This document shows, piece after piece, positions 8,722 to 18,805 of a DNA stretch of 64,000 nt. The DNA is from Bacteroidales bacterium (GTDB lineage: Bacteria > Bacteroidota > Bacteroidia > Bacteroidales > UBA932). Position 1 is the stretch's first letter. The number at the start of each line of letters is the position of its first letter. The notes under the pieces are model-generated. The model saw only the letters and a list, made by a program, of their open reading frames with translations. It did no database searches and was not told the origin of the DNA. The DNA lies in assembly GCA_012839605.1 (NCBI GenBank), contig DUNA01000078.1:1-64000 (forward strand). Reading direction: 5' to 3'. The position numbers were made by a program, and so were the translations under genes.

Positions 8722-9795
8722 TTATTTGTGAAGTTTTTCAAATTCCTGCATGCAATCAACAAGCGCTTGAACGCTTTCCATAGGACATGCATTGTAGATA
8801 GAGGCACGGAATCCTCCTACGGAGCGGTGTCCTTTAATACCAACCATTCCTTTCGTTTTGGCAAATTCCATAAACTCTCCTTCCAACGATTCATAGCCTT
8901 CTGCCATGACAAAACATACGTTCATTAAAGAACGATCTTCTTTGGCAGCAGTTCCTTTGAACAGAGGGTTGCGATCAATTTCTGCGTACAGTAGAGCAGC
9001 CTTTTCTTTGTTGAATTTTTGAATGGCTTCCAATCCTCCTAAGTTTTTCAACCATTTGAGTGTTTGAGTCATAACATAAATGGGGAATACCGGGGGAGTA
9101 TTGAACATGGAGCCTCCGTCAACATGAGTGCGGTAATCCAACATGGCGGGGAGGTGGCGTGTTACTTTGCCTAACATGTCTTTTTTAACAATCACAAAAG
9201 TGACACCTGCCGGCCCAACGTTTTTCTGTGCACCTCCGTAAATAAGGGCGTATTTTGAAATATCTACGGGACGGCTCATGATATCGGAAGACATGTCTGC
9301 AACTAAAGGCACGGGGCTGTCTATGTCTTCATGAATTTCTGTTCCGTAAATGGTGTTGTTTGTTGTAATATGGAAATAGTCTGCATCTTCCGGTATGGTA
9401 TAGTCTTTTGGAATATAATTGAAAGTGGTTTCTGCAGATGAGGCAACGGTAATGACCTCACCAAATGCTTTGGCTTCTTTTAAAGCTTTTTTTGCCCAAG
9501 CTCCTGTTTCCAGATAAGCGGCTTTTTTATTCATCAGGTTCATGGGAACCATGCAAAATTGCATACTGGCTCCTCCTCCTAAGAAAAGCACTTCGTAATC
9601 ATCGGGTACTTGAAGCAATTCTTTCCATAAATTGCGGCATTCGTTCATGACGGCTTCCCAGTCTTTAGAGCGGTGAGAAACCTCTACAACCGACATTCCG
9701 GAATTATTGAAATCTTTCAAAGCCTCTATACCGGCTTGAACGGCTTCCCGTGGCAAAACACAGGGACCAGCATTAAAGTTGTGTACTTTTTTCAT
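8722..9795 (-). CDS. serC: phosphoserine aminotransferase
   Basis: '[20 protein letters not shown]', '[11 protein letters not shown]', '[18 protein letters not shown]'. Confidence 0.95.
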   Translation of the reverse strand: MKKVHNFNAGPCVLPREAVQAGIEALKDFNNSGMSVVEVSHRSKDWEAVMNECRNLWKELLQVPDDYEVLFLGGGASMQFCMVPMNLMNKKAAYLETGAWAKKALKEAKAFGEVITVASSAETTFNYIPKDYTIPEDADYFHITTNNTIYGTEIHEDIDSPVPLVADMSSDIMSRPVDISKYALIYGGAQKNVGPAGVTFVIVKKDMLGKVTRHLPAMLDYRTHVDGGSMFNTPPVFPIYVMTQTLKWLKNLGGLEAIQKFNKEKAALLYAEIDRNPLFKGTAAKEDRSLMNVCFVMAEGYESLEGEFMEFAKTKGMVGIKGHRSVGGFRASIYNACPMESVQALVDCMQEFEKLHK

Positions 9796-9833
9796 GTTAA
9801 ATACTATTTTTCGTTACGATTTTTATGGGATTA

Positions 9834-9841
9834 CAAATATA
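9834..9841 (-). promoter_or_regulatory. -7 element TATATTTG upstream of serC
   Basis: Plus-strand caaatata; TAnnTTTG consensus. Confidence 0.5.
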
Positions 9842-9864
9842 AAGTAAAAATATACAATTAAAAA

Positions 9865-10335
9865 CTAATTAGAACTGATAATCTGTAAGTTTTTTTGATT
9901 GGTTTCTTTCTCACAATAATGGCATTTCAATACCAATCCGTCAAGCATGACAACGGTATTGAAACGAGTTCTTACCGGTTCGTGATTCGTAATACACTTG
10001 GGATTCGGACAACGAACAAGACCTCGAATTTCAGAAGGAATAATCACTTTTCTTTTTTCAACTACTTGGTATTCCTTGATGATGTTCAAGACGGCGTCCG
10101 GTGCTACAAGAGCTATCAGGTTGACATCGTCTTCTTCAAAGAATTTGTCTGTAATTTTAATGAGAGATTTGCTACCTAAAACTTTGCTTTTCAAGTTGGC
10201 ACCAAAGGTCATTTGGTAATTTCCTTTGGCCAATCCTAAAATCTCAATGACATGAAACAATTCACCGGCCGGAATTCTATCAATGACTGTACCGTTTTTT
10301 ATAGCGCTTACTAATAATTGTTTTTTGGCTATCAT
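9865..10335 (-). CDS. pyrI: aspartate carbamoyltransferase regulatory subunit
   Basis: 'KNGTVIDRIPAGELFHVIEIL', Zn site 'CPNPKCITNHE...LKCHYCEK'; downstream of pyrB. Confidence 0.94.
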   Translation of the reverse strand: MIAKKQLLVSAIKNGTVIDRIPAGELFHVIEILGLAKGNYQMTFGANLKSKVLGSKSLIKITDKFFEEDDVNLIALVAPDAVLNIIKEYQVVEKRKVIIPSEIRGLVRCPNPKCITNHEPVRTRFNTVVMLDGLVLKCHYCEKETNQKNLQIISSN

Positions 10336-10343
10336 GGCAATCG

Positions 10344-11243
10344 TTATTGGTTCATTAGATACGTGATGATTCCCATACGCGTATAGACACCGTTTTTAGC
10401 TTGTTCAAAATAGTAAGCTTCCGGACGATCGTCTACGTCAATGGCTATTTCATTGACTCGCGGTAGGGGGTGTAAAATGCGTAAGTTGGGACGCGTGTTG
10501 GTAAGCATGGATGCGTCCAATCTCATGAGGTTTTTCACACGTTCGTATTCCATGGGGTCTTGGAAACGTTCTTGTTGTACTCGTGTTATGTACAAGATGT
10601 CTGTGTCTTGTATTTGGCCTTCCAATTTGTGGTGTTGGGTATACGGAATGTTACGGGCATCAAGGAAATTCTTGTACTCTTGCGGAATTTCCAAATCCGG
10701 ACAAGACACAAAATGAAACTTTGGGTTAAAGTGACTCATGGCTTGCAAGAGAGAATGTACGGTTCTTCCGTATTTTAGATCGCCCACTATTGTAATGGAT
10801 AGATTCTCCAAGGTTTTCTGTGTTTTTCGGATGGAATACATATCCAAAAGCGTTTGTGTAGGGTGCTGGTTGGCTCCATCTCCGGCGTTGATTACAGGAC
10901 AACCGGCTATTTCAGAAGCATAACGTGCCGTACCATCCAAATGGTGACGGATGACTATCATGTCTGCATAATTAGATACCATTTTTATGGTGTCTTTCAG
11001 ACTTTCCCCTTTGGCAATACTTGTATGGCTTAAGGAAGCAAAGCCCACAAAGCGAGCACCCAGTCTTGTAGCAGCTGTTTCAAAACTCAATCGCGTACGC
11101 GTGGAAGGTTCAAAAAATGTAAGCGCAATCAACTTGTCTTTAAAGATGGGGCGGTTGGGATTGGCTTCGTATTCGGCTGCAAGGTCCAATACCTGCAACA
11201 TTTCTTCTTTGTTGAAGTCGTTGATGGAAATTAAAGATCTCAT
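10344..11243 (-). CDS. pyrB: aspartate carbamoyltransferase catalytic subunit
   Basis: 'FFEPSTRTRLSFETA', 'NAGDGANQHPTQTLLDMYSI', 'HPLPRVNEI'. Confidence 0.96.
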   Translation of the reverse strand: MRSLISINDFNKEEMLQVLDLAAEYEANPNRPIFKDKLIALTFFEPSTRTRLSFETAATRLGARFVGFASLSHTSIAKGESLKDTIKMVSNYADMIVIRHHLDGTARYASEIAGCPVINAGDGANQHPTQTLLDMYSIRKTQKTLENLSITIVGDLKYGRTVHSLLQAMSHFNPKFHFVSCPDLEIPQEYKNFLDARNIPYTQHHKLEGQIQDTDILYITRVQQERFQDPMEYERVKNLMRLDASMLTNTRPNLRILHPLPRVNEIAIDVDDRPEAYYFEQAKNGVYTRMGIITYLMNQ

Positions 11244-11833
11244 ACTTTAAAAAGATGTATAAGTGTTTCTTTTTCTGCTATGGGAACGCGGACTGTCAGT
11301 ATACAAGGGAGAGGTCCTTCTGTATAGGATTGCTCTACAATTTCTGACTCTGTATTTTGGATAGTCCGCATGACTATATCTGTTTGCTCATATGTAAATT
11401 GAAGGGTAATGGTTTCCATTACTCTTTCTTCAACAACGTCGGCTTGTTCCAATGCGTCACGTGCTGCCGCCTTGTAAGCTTGTGCCAAGCCACCCGTACC
11501 TAGTTTGACGCCTCCAAAATACCGAACAACAACAAGCAGGATGTTTGTAAGATCAAAGGACAGCAATTGTCCCAGTATGGGTTTTCCCGCTGTAGATGAC
11601 GGTTCTCCGTCGTCATTGGCTCTTTGTATGTTGCCTTCAGGGCCTAAACGATAGGCATAACAAACGTGCCGTGCGTCAAAGAACTTTTTTTTATATGTCC
11701 CCAGAATCTCTTGTATGGCTTCTTCAGAGACGACAGGAAATCCAAAAGCAAGAAAACGGCTTCCTTTTTCTTTGTATCGGCCTTCACAAGAACTTTTTAT
11801 GGTTCTGTATGTCTGAACAGCAGAGGACATCAT
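11240..11833 (-). CDS. YigZ/IMPACT family protein
   Basis: 'SRFLAFGFPV', 'RANDDGEPSSTAGKPILGQL', 'VVVRYFGGVKLGTGGL'; 4-bp overlap with pyrB. Confidence 0.9.
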   Translation of the reverse strand: MMSSAVQTYRTIKSSCEGRYKEKGSRFLAFGFPVVSEEAIQEILGTYKKKFFDARHVCYAYRLGPEGNIQRANDDGEPSSTAGKPILGQLLSFDLTNILLVVVRYFGGVKLGTGGLAQAYKAAARDALEQADVVEERVMETITLQFTYEQTDIVMRTIQNTESEIVEQSYTEGPLPCILTVRVPIAEKETLIHLFKV

Positions 11834-11853
11834 ACAAAAATACGTCTTTTACG

Positions 11854-11861
11854 TATCTTTG
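11854..11861 (+). promoter_or_regulatory. -7 element TATCTTTG upstream of acyl-CoA reductase-like gene
   Basis: TAnnTTTG consensus, 21 bp before ATG 11883. Confidence 0.55.
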
Positions 11862-11882
11862 CAAAACAGCGAAGATGAAAAT

Positions 11883-12917
11883 ATGGGATTTGTACGAAAA
11901 TTTATAGAACAAGCCTCCAAAGCACTTTCCGAGATACCTTCCGGGGCCTTATTGAAAGCAGAAGAGAAGAACCCTTGGTTTATTCCTTATTTTGTACAAC
12001 ATAGGTTGAATGCCTTAAAAACAAGCTTGATTGAAGAGAAAGATACGATTTGTAAATGTCTGCAAATGGAAATACAAGCCGATGCTCCACAAATCATATC
12101 TATAGTAGCGGCTGGAAACATTCCTTTGGTCTGTTGGCACGATGTGGTATGTTGCTTGGCGTATGCAGCGGCACATCCTAAAAAAGCAACGGTGGAAATC
12201 AAATTGTCTTCCAAGGACGATGTGCTGTTGCCTGCTTTCTTTGATCGGTTGTCTTTGTTGGACAATGCCCTTTTAAACGGTATAGATGTACGGTTTGTAA
12301 ACAATGTACATGCTACCACACAAGCCGTTTTGTTTACGGGCGGTTCGTTGGCGCAGTCTCACTATAACCGCACTTTTCCGAAAACACCTTTGCTGTTGCG
12401 AACGGGAAGAAGTTCGGTAGCCGTGTTAAAGGGTGAAGAAACCTCGGCTCAATTGGAAGGATTGGCAGAGGATTGTTTTATGTATTTTGGTTTGGGTTGC
12501 AGGAATGTGTCTTTGTTGCTCGTCCCGGCCGGATTTGATTTTGAACCGTTTGCCCAGAAAGTACGCACACGTTTTGGTAGGTTTTTGTCTCAACATGAGG
12601 GCTACAGCAACGCCTTCAGGCATGCCCGGGCCTGTCAGGCTATGGAAGGCCTGTCGAGTCAAGAGACAGACTCGGCTTTAAAAGCTTTTTTTGTTTTGAA
12701 AGAAGAAGCAGACTTGTTGCCTCCCATGGGCGTATTGCATTACCTTACGTATGATAATTTTGCACAGGCTCAGCACTTTGTTGAGCAGCGGCAGCAGGTG
12801 ATTCAATGTGTGGCCGGTACTGCCGAGGTACCTTTTGGGTCTACGCAAAGGCCTTTGTTTACAGATTTTGCAGATGGTTTAAATACAGTGGAATGGCTAC
12901 AAAAATTATCTTGTTGA
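11883..12917 (+). CDS. LuxC-like acyl-CoA reductase
   Basis: 'ISIVAAGNIPLVCWHDVVCCLAYA', 'EIKLSSKDDVLLPAF', 'LLRTGRSSVAVLKG'; start refined to ATG 11883. Confidence 0.7.
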   Translation: MGFVRKFIEQASKALSEIPSGALLKAEEKNPWFIPYFVQHRLNALKTSLIEEKDTICKCLQMEIQADAPQIISIVAAGNIPLVCWHDVVCCLAYAAAHPKKATVEIKLSSKDDVLLPAFFDRLSLLDNALLNGIDVRFVNNVHATTQAVLFTGGSLAQSHYNRTFPKTPLLLRTGRSSVAVLKGEETSAQLEGLAEDCFMYFGLGCRNVSLLLVPAGFDFEPFAQKVRTRFGRFLSQHEGYSNAFRHARACQAMEGLSSQETDSALKAFFVLKEEADLLPPMGVLHYLTYDNFAQAQHFVEQRQQVIQCVAGTAEVPFGSTQRPLFTDFADGLNTVEWLQKLSC

Positions 12918-13774
12918 CGGGTCCCACAGGAGTAGGGAAAACAGAACAAGCACTAGCTATTGCAAAGTTGCTTAAAACGCCGGTAATCAATTGTGACAGC
13001 CGGCAGATTTATAAGGAATTGAATATTGGGGTAGCTCGTCCTTCACAGGAGTATTTGGTTTCCATAAAACATTATTTTGTTGCCTCTCATACCATTCATC
13101 AATCGTATTCGGCAGGTGACTATGAGAGAGAAGCGTGGGAGTTGGTCATGCGTTTGGCTCCGTCTTATGAGTACCTTTTGATGGCAGGAGGGTCCGGGTT
13201 GTATGCAGATGCTTTTGTTAGAGGATTTGATCCGTTGCCTTCACCTGACGCAGCCTTAAGAAAGAAGTTGGCTTTACAAGCAGAAGATCCTGTGGGATTG
13301 GAAGAATTGCGTATGCGACTGAAAGAATTGGATCCCGTTACGTATGAAAAGATAGATTTGGCAAATAAGAGAAGAGTAATGAGAGCCGTGGAAGTATGTA
13401 TACTGTCCGGAAAGCCGTACCATTCCTTTTTGAGCAACACGCCACGAAAAAGACCTTTTGAAATAGAGCATTTGGTAATGACAAAACCAAGGGATGAACT
13501 TTATAGGCGGATAAACAGCAGGGTAGATGTCATGGTGCAAGAAGGCTTGGTGGAAGAAGCACGTTCTTTGCACGTGCATAAAAAACTCCCTGCACTCCAA
13601 ACGGTGGGGTACAGAGAGTTGTTTGATTGTTTTGAAGGAAAGATTTCTTTGGAACAAGCCATTGATTTGATCCGTAGAAATACCCGCAGATATGCCAAAC
13701 GTCAGATGACGTATTGGAGAGACGTTTCCACGCCCAAAGATCATCCGCTTTTGAGGTCCAATCCTGAAATGTAG
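12893..13774 (+). CDS. miaA: tRNA dimethylallyltransferase
   Basis: 'ILLTGPTGVGKTEQALAIAKLLKTPVINCDSRQIYKELNIGVARPS', 'LMAGGSGLYADAFVRG', 'RRNTRRYAKRQMTYWR'. ATG 12893 preferred to the ORF start at 12806. Confidence 0.94.
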   Translation: MATKIILLTGPTGVGKTEQALAIAKLLKTPVINCDSRQIYKELNIGVARPSQEYLVSIKHYFVASHTIHQSYSAGDYEREAWELVMRLAPSYEYLLMAGGSGLYADAFVRGFDPLPSPDAALRKKLALQAEDPVGLEELRMRLKELDPVTYEKIDLANKRRVMRAVEVCILSGKPYHSFLSNTPRKRPFEIEHLVMTKPRDELYRRINSRVDVMVQEGLVEEARSLHVHKKLPALQTVGYRELFDCFEGKISLEQAIDLIRRNTRRYAKRQMTYWRDVSTPKDHPLLRSNPEM

Positions 13775-14482
13775 TTATTCGACTACAGGGAAAATTTTGT
13801 TTACTTCCACCTCGAAAATGAGTGTGCTGTTGGGGCCAATGATTCCTCCCGCTCCGTTTTCTCCATAACCCAAATTTGAGGGAACGTACAGTATGATTTT
13901 GCCTCCTTCTCCTACCAATTGCATACCTTCTGTCCACGCCGGAATCACGCGGTTCAAGGGGAATTTGGCCGGTTCGTTACGGCTATAAGAAGAATCAAAT
14001 TCTGTTCCGTCAATAAGCGTTCCTACGTAATGTACTTCAACGGTATCTGTTTCTTTTGCCCGTACGTCGCTACCTTCTCTTATGACTTTGTATTGCAATC
14101 CGCTAGGTAAGGTGATAACGCCTTCTCTGTCTTTGTTTTCTTCAAGAAAGGCCATACCTTCTTCCAAGTTGCGTTCTCCTTCCATCATGCTCTTTTTTTG
14201 CATATAAGAAGTGATTTCATTGTTCCATTCCATCATTTCATCCTGGGTAGGATCTTCTGTACGTGCCATCATTTCTTTATAGGCTTTCATGACAACGCGA
14301 TGGTTCAATGCTCCAAAATCTGATTGTTTTACCATAGAAGCCAAAGAGTAGCCAATATATTTGCTTACGGAATCTACGGCACCTTTTGAGAAATCATTGC
14401 TTTTCTTTGTAGATGTGCTGTCACAGGATAGGACCAACAATCCACTCAGAAGAGCCATGGTCAAAAATTTTAAAGTTCTCAT
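13775..14482 (-). CDS. FKBP-type peptidyl-prolyl isomerase lipoprotein
   Basis: Lipobox 'SGLLVLSCDS'; 'VHYVGTLIDGTEFDSSYSR...FPLNRVIPAWTEGMQLVGEGGKIILYVPSNLGYG'. Confidence 0.93.
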   Translation of the reverse strand: MRTLKFLTMALLSGLLVLSCDSTSTKKSNDFSKGAVDSVSKYIGYSLASMVKQSDFGALNHRVVMKAYKEMMARTEDPTQDEMMEWNNEITSYMQKKSMMEGERNLEEGMAFLEENKDREGVITLPSGLQYKVIREGSDVRAKETDTVEVHYVGTLIDGTEFDSSYSRNEPAKFPLNRVIPAWTEGMQLVGEGGKIILYVPSNLGYGENGAGGIIGPNSTLIFEVEVNKIFPVVE

Positions 14483-14538
14483 TGTAAATTATAATTATTG
14501 ATGTTGAATAACAAAGTTGCAAACCACAAATGTACGGT

Positions 14539-15573
14539 TTATTTCTTGTTATTCACATATGTATAGCAGCATATTTTATGCAAGAGTCTGGCTCCAACTA
14601 TGGCATCCCAAGGATCGTTTTCTCCCGGGGCTACTTCACATAGGTCAAAGCCTATGATTTTGCGGTTGGAAGCGGCTAAAAGGTATAGCAGATAGTCTAC
14701 TTGTTGGAAAGTAAGTCCACCGGGAACCGGGGTGCCTGTATTGGGACATAAATCGGGGGAGAGTCCATCTATATCTAAACTGATATATACATGATCGGGG
14801 AGGCTTTCCATAATTCTATGGCATTGTTCCCTCCAAGTAAGACCTTCAAAAAGGCCCTCTTGTAAGGATTCATCTGAAAAGAAAGAAATGCGGTCGCTGT
14901 TTTGTATGAGATCGTGTTCTTCTTGACAAAAATCCCTAACAGCCACTTGCGTAATTGCAGAAACAGAAGGAACGGTTTTTAGTACATTGTACATGATGGA
15001 AGCGTGTGAAAAGGTAAATCCTTCATAAGCTTCTCTAAGGTCTGCATGGGCATCTATATGTAGAATGCCAAAAGAGTCATAATATTCTCCCAGAGCCTGC
15101 AGGTAGCCTAATGGGACGGAGTGTTCTCCTCCCACCAAACCTACAAATTTTCCCTGACGCAACAGCGCTGAACTTTGTAGGTACACAATACGATTCATAC
15201 GCGAACACGCTTGATTGACTTGTTCCAACACTTCTGAGAGTTCGTTGTCACGCGGATCCTTTCCTTCTTCCCAACCGGCAATGATTTGCTCTGCCATTTT
15301 TCTGGCACTGCGGTTGAGTATGGGTAGTTCCTCATGAATCGGCTCTGTGGCTATAGGAATATTCCAGGCTTGCGGTACGCGTATGTTGAAAAGATCTACT
15401 TGGGTAGAAGCGTCTATAATGGCTTGGGGTCCTAAATGTGTTCCCGGCCTATACGATGTAGTCACATCCCAGGGTACGGAAAGGAGAACTGTGTGGGCTT
15501 CTTCTTTAGTAAAAGGAAGGGCAAAATAACCTCCTGTTGCCACTCCCGGTAAATTGGGATCGAACGTTTTCAT
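14539..15573 (-). CDS. agmatinase/arginase family ureohydrolase
   Basis: 'GGEHSVPLGYL', 'ILHIDAHADLREAYEGFTFSHAS', 'SLDIDGLSPDLCPNTGTPVPGGLTF'. Confidence 0.9.
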   Translation of the reverse strand: MKTFDPNLPGVATGGYFALPFTKEEAHTVLLSVPWDVTTSYRPGTHLGPQAIIDASTQVDLFNIRVPQAWNIPIATEPIHEELPILNRSARKMAEQIIAGWEEGKDPRDNELSEVLEQVNQACSRMNRIVYLQSSALLRQGKFVGLVGGEHSVPLGYLQALGEYYDSFGILHIDAHADLREAYEGFTFSHASIMYNVLKTVPSVSAITQVAVRDFCQEEHDLIQNSDRISFFSDESLQEGLFEGLTWREQCHRIMESLPDHVYISLDIDGLSPDLCPNTGTPVPGGLTFQQVDYLLYLLAASNRKIIGFDLCEVAPGENDPWDAIVGARLLHKICCYTYVNNKK

Positions 15574-16559
15574 ACAATTCCTTCTCTTATGATATCGTGA
15601 ATATGCACCATGCCCACGTATATTTTATCTTTAAGGACTATCAGTTGGGTGATTTTGTGTGATTGCATAATGTTGTAAGCATGGATGGCAGTCTTGTCGT
15701 AAAGAATGGTTTTTGGTGAACGAGTCATCATATCTGCTGCTGAAAGATCGTAGGGATTGCTGTTCTTTTCCAACATCCTTCGCACGTCACCGTCTGTTAT
15801 GATGCCACACAATGTGTCTTTTTCATCCAATACGGCAGTGGCTCCCAGTCTGTTTTCAGAAATGATCATGAGTGTATCTTTTACACCCGATTTTGGATGA
15901 ACAACAGGGCGCAATTGGTGGTTCATAATGTCTGATACTTTCAGGTACATCCTTTTTCCAAGTGTGCCGCCCGGATGAAACCGTGCAAAATCTTCCGGAG
16001 TAAATCCGCGTAACTTAAGGAGACAAATAGCCAGAACGTCTCCAAGGACCATTTGAGCCGTGCTACTGGATGTAGGTATCAGGTTGTTGGAGCAGGCTTC
16101 ATGGGGTATGACCGTTACCAATGTAAAATCTGCACATCGGGCCAAGTAAGAATGTTTGTTGGCAACCATGGCAATCAAAAGGTTTCCTGCTTGTTTTATC
16201 AAAGGCGCCAATACTTTGAACTCTTCTGTTTCTCCACTTTTTGAAAGACACAGTACGATGTCTTCCGGACCAACCATGCCCACGTCACCGTGAAGCGCAT
16301 CTGCAGCATGCATAAATAGCGCAGGAGTGCCCGTAGAATTAAAAGTAGCAGCCATCTTTTGTCCCACCAAGGCGCTTTTCCCAATACCCGTTATGACTAT
16401 ACGGCCTTTAGACGTATAAAAAGATTTGACCACTTCGTAGAAAGAAGCATCTATCGACTTCCGTAATGTGTCAAGAGCATGTTGTTCTTTTTCAATTACT
16501 TCAAAAGCGGTCTTTTGTATGTCTTCCCATGGGATGTTCATTATATTTTGAAAGAACAA
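15570..16559 (-). CDS. kdsD: KpsF/GutQ family arabinose-5-phosphate isomerase (SIS + 2 CBS)
   Basis: 'GRIVITGIGKSALVGQKMAATFNSTGTPALFMHAADALHGDVGMV', 'SKSGETEEF', CBS 'ICGIITDGDVRRML'-type motif. Confidence 0.92.
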   Translation of the reverse strand: MFFQNIMNIPWEDIQKTAFEVIEKEQHALDTLRKSIDASFYEVVKSFYTSKGRIVITGIGKSALVGQKMAATFNSTGTPALFMHAADALHGDVGMVGPEDIVLCLSKSGETEEFKVLAPLIKQAGNLLIAMVANKHSYLARCADFTLVTVIPHEACSNNLIPTSSSTAQMVLGDVLAICLLKLRGFTPEDFARFHPGGTLGKRMYLKVSDIMNHQLRPVVHPKSGVKDTLMIISENRLGATAVLDEKDTLCGIITDGDVRRMLEKNSNPYDLSAADMMTRSPKTILYDKTAIHAYNIMQSHKITQLIVLKDKIYVGMVHIHDIIREGIV

Positions 16560-16581
16560 AACAAACGTCTAACTTAGTAGA

Positions 16582-16589
16582 CAAAGGTA
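16582..16589 (-). promoter_or_regulatory. -7 element TACCTTTG upstream of kdsD-like gene
   Basis: Plus-strand caaaggta, 23 bp before start codon 16559. Confidence 0.45.
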
Positions 16590-16596
16590 GTAAAAT

Positions 16597-18786
16597 ATGC
16601 ATACTTCATCTGAATTACATTTTCAGCTGAAAAGACATTTTGGTTTTGATTCTTTTAAAGGTCAGCAAGAAGAGGTTATTTCTCATGTCATGCAAGGTGG
16701 TGATGCCTTTGTACTTATGCCCACCGGAGGAGGAAAATCTTTATGTTACCAGTTGCCGGCTCTACTCATGCCGGGAACGGCTATTGTCATCTCTCCTTTG
16801 ATTGCTCTTATGAAGAATCAGGTGGATGCTATTCGTGGGTTTACTGAAGGAAATACAGGTGTTGCACATTTCTTAAATTCTTCGCTGACTAAAACGCAAC
16901 TTGAAGAAGTGAAGCAGGCCCTGTTGACCGGAAAAACGAAGTTGCTTTATGTAGCACCGGAATCACTTACAAAAGCTGAAAACATTCAATTGTTAAGAAG
17001 GCTGAACATTTCTTTTTATGCCATAGACGAGGCCCATTGCATTTCTGAATGGGGTCATGATTTCAGACCGGAATACCGCCGTATAAGAGAACAAATTACA
17101 ACCATTGGGAAAGCTCCTGTCATAGCGTTGACGGCCACAGCTACACCTAAAGTGCAGCAAGACATTCAGAAAAACTTGGCTATGACTAAAGCCAGGGTAT
17201 TCAAAACTTCTTTCAACAGACCCAACCTGTATTATGAAATAAGACCTAAAGTGGGCATCAATAAGGAGTTGATAAAATTTATAAAACAAAACAAAGGCAA
17301 AAGCGGAATCATATATTGTTTGAGTCGTAAGAAAGTAGAAGAAATTGCCACGTTGTTACAAGTGAACGATATAAGAGCACTTCCGTACCATGCAGGAATG
17401 GATGCGGCCACTCGCACAAAAAATCAAGATCTTTTTTTGATGGAAGATGCAGATGTGATTGTTGCCACAATCGCTTTTGGTATGGGAATTGACAAGCCGG
17501 ATGTCCGCTATGTGATTCATTATGACATTCCTAAGTCTTTGGAAGGGTATTATCAGGAAACGGGAAGAGCCGGGCGTGACGGAGGAGAGGGACAGTGCAT
17601 AGCTTTTTATAGCTACAAAGACATATTAAAATTGGAGAAGTTCAAGCAAGGCAAACCTATTGCAGAACAAGAAATCAGCAAATTGCTATTGATGGAAACA
17701 GTAGCGTATGCAGAAACAAATGTTTGCCGTCGGAAAATCTTATTGAACTACTTTGGAGAAATATACAAACAAGACAACTGCCACAATTGTGATAATTGCC
17801 TGCATCCTAAAAAACAGTTTGACGGCCAAGAAGAAATGTGCCTGGTGTTGGAAGCTGTGCTGGAGTCGTTGGAGCAATTTAATACAGAGCATATAGCTTC
17901 TGTTGTTGCAGGAGTATCCAATGCTATGATTAAGTCATACAACCACCATGAATTAGAAGTTTTTGGGTTGGGAAAAGACAAATCTGTTTCTTTTTGGAGT
18001 GCCATCATCAATCAAGGAGTATTGTTGCAATTTTTGGAAAAAGACATTGAGCAATATGGCATATTGTCTGTAACTTCTCAAGGAAAAAATTTCCTTGAGA
18101 ATCCTCAAAAATTGATGTTGCATGAGGATAGAGAAATTGAGGAGGCAGACGACGACGACAGCGACTACGGTCCTAAAGCATCCGGCGGAGGCGGAGACGA
18201 AACGTTGTTGGCCATGTTGAAGGATCTAAGAAAATCAAGGGCTCATAAGTTGCAGTTGGCGCCTTATGTGATTTTTCAAGATGTCAGCCTGGAAGACATG
18301 TCCATTATTTATCCTATTACTATAGAGGAACTCACAAAGTGCCAAGGAGTGGGAGAAGGAAAGGCAAATAAATACGGAGCGCCTTTTTTGGAATTGATAA
18401 AAAAATATGTTGAAGAGAACGATATTATAAGACCGGAAGACATAGTGGTGAAATCCACTCCAAAAAGGTCTGCCAACAAATTGTATATTATTCAAAGTGT
18501 AGACAGAAAACTTGATTTTGAAGATATAGCAGAAGCCAAGGGGATGACTATGGAGGAATTGCTTGGAGAAATAGAAGCTATAGTCAATTCCGGTACAAGA
18601 TTAAATATTGATTATTATCTGCGACAAAGTATTGACGATGACAAGTTGGATGACATTTTTGATTATTTCCGTTACGATGCTACTTCAGACTCCATTGAAG
18701 AAGCGCAAGATGAATTGGGGGTAGATTACTCGGAAGAAGAAATTCGTCTTGTCAGAATCAAGTTTTTAGTTGAGGTTGCCAACTGA
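16597..18786 (+). CDS. recQ: ATP-dependent DNA helicase RecQ
   Basis: 'VLMPTGGGKSLCYQLPA', 'AIDEAHCISEWGHDFRPEYR', 'YYQETGRAGRDGG', Zn-binding 'CRRKILLNYFGE...CHNCDNC', HRDC-like C-terminus. Confidence 0.96.
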   Translation: MHTSSELHFQLKRHFGFDSFKGQQEEVISHVMQGGDAFVLMPTGGGKSLCYQLPALLMPGTAIVISPLIALMKNQVDAIRGFTEGNTGVAHFLNSSLTKTQLEEVKQALLTGKTKLLYVAPESLTKAENIQLLRRLNISFYAIDEAHCISEWGHDFRPEYRRIREQITTIGKAPVIALTATATPKVQQDIQKNLAMTKARVFKTSFNRPNLYYEIRPKVGINKELIKFIKQNKGKSGIIYCLSRKKVEEIATLLQVNDIRALPYHAGMDAATRTKNQDLFLMEDADVIVATIAFGMGIDKPDVRYVIHYDIPKSLEGYYQETGRAGRDGGEGQCIAFYSYKDILKLEKFKQGKPIAEQEISKLLLMETVAYAETNVCRRKILLNYFGEIYKQDNCHNCDNCLHPKKQFDGQEEMCLVLEAVLESLEQFNTEHIASVVAGVSNAMIKSYNHHELEVFGLGKDKSVSFWSAIINQGVLLQFLEKDIEQYGILSVTSQGKNFLENPQKLMLHEDREIEEADDDDSDYGPKASGGGGDETLLAMLKDLRKSRAHKLQLAPYVIFQDVSLEDMSIIYPITIEELTKCQGVGEGKANKYGAPFLELIKKYVEENDIIRPEDIVVKSTPKRSANKLYIIQSVDRKLDFEDIAEAKGMTMEELLGEIEAIVNSGTRLNIDYYLRQSIDDDKLDDIFDYFRYDATSDSIEEAQDELGVDYSEEEIRLVRIKFLVEVAN

Positions 18787-18791
18787 AGTTT

Positions 18792-18799
18792 TATCTTTG
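18792..18799 (+). promoter_or_regulatory. -7 element TATCTTTG, start codon only 7 bp downstream of its end
   Basis: TATCTTTG 18792-18799, ATG 18806. Confidence 0.5.
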
Positions 18800-18805
18800 T
18801 TACTT

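Noticed and set aside
12806-12892. Upstream extension of the miaA ORF (MCGRYCRGTFWVY...)
   Set aside because: Lies inside the LuxC-like gene; homology begins at MATKIILLTGPTGVGKT (12893).
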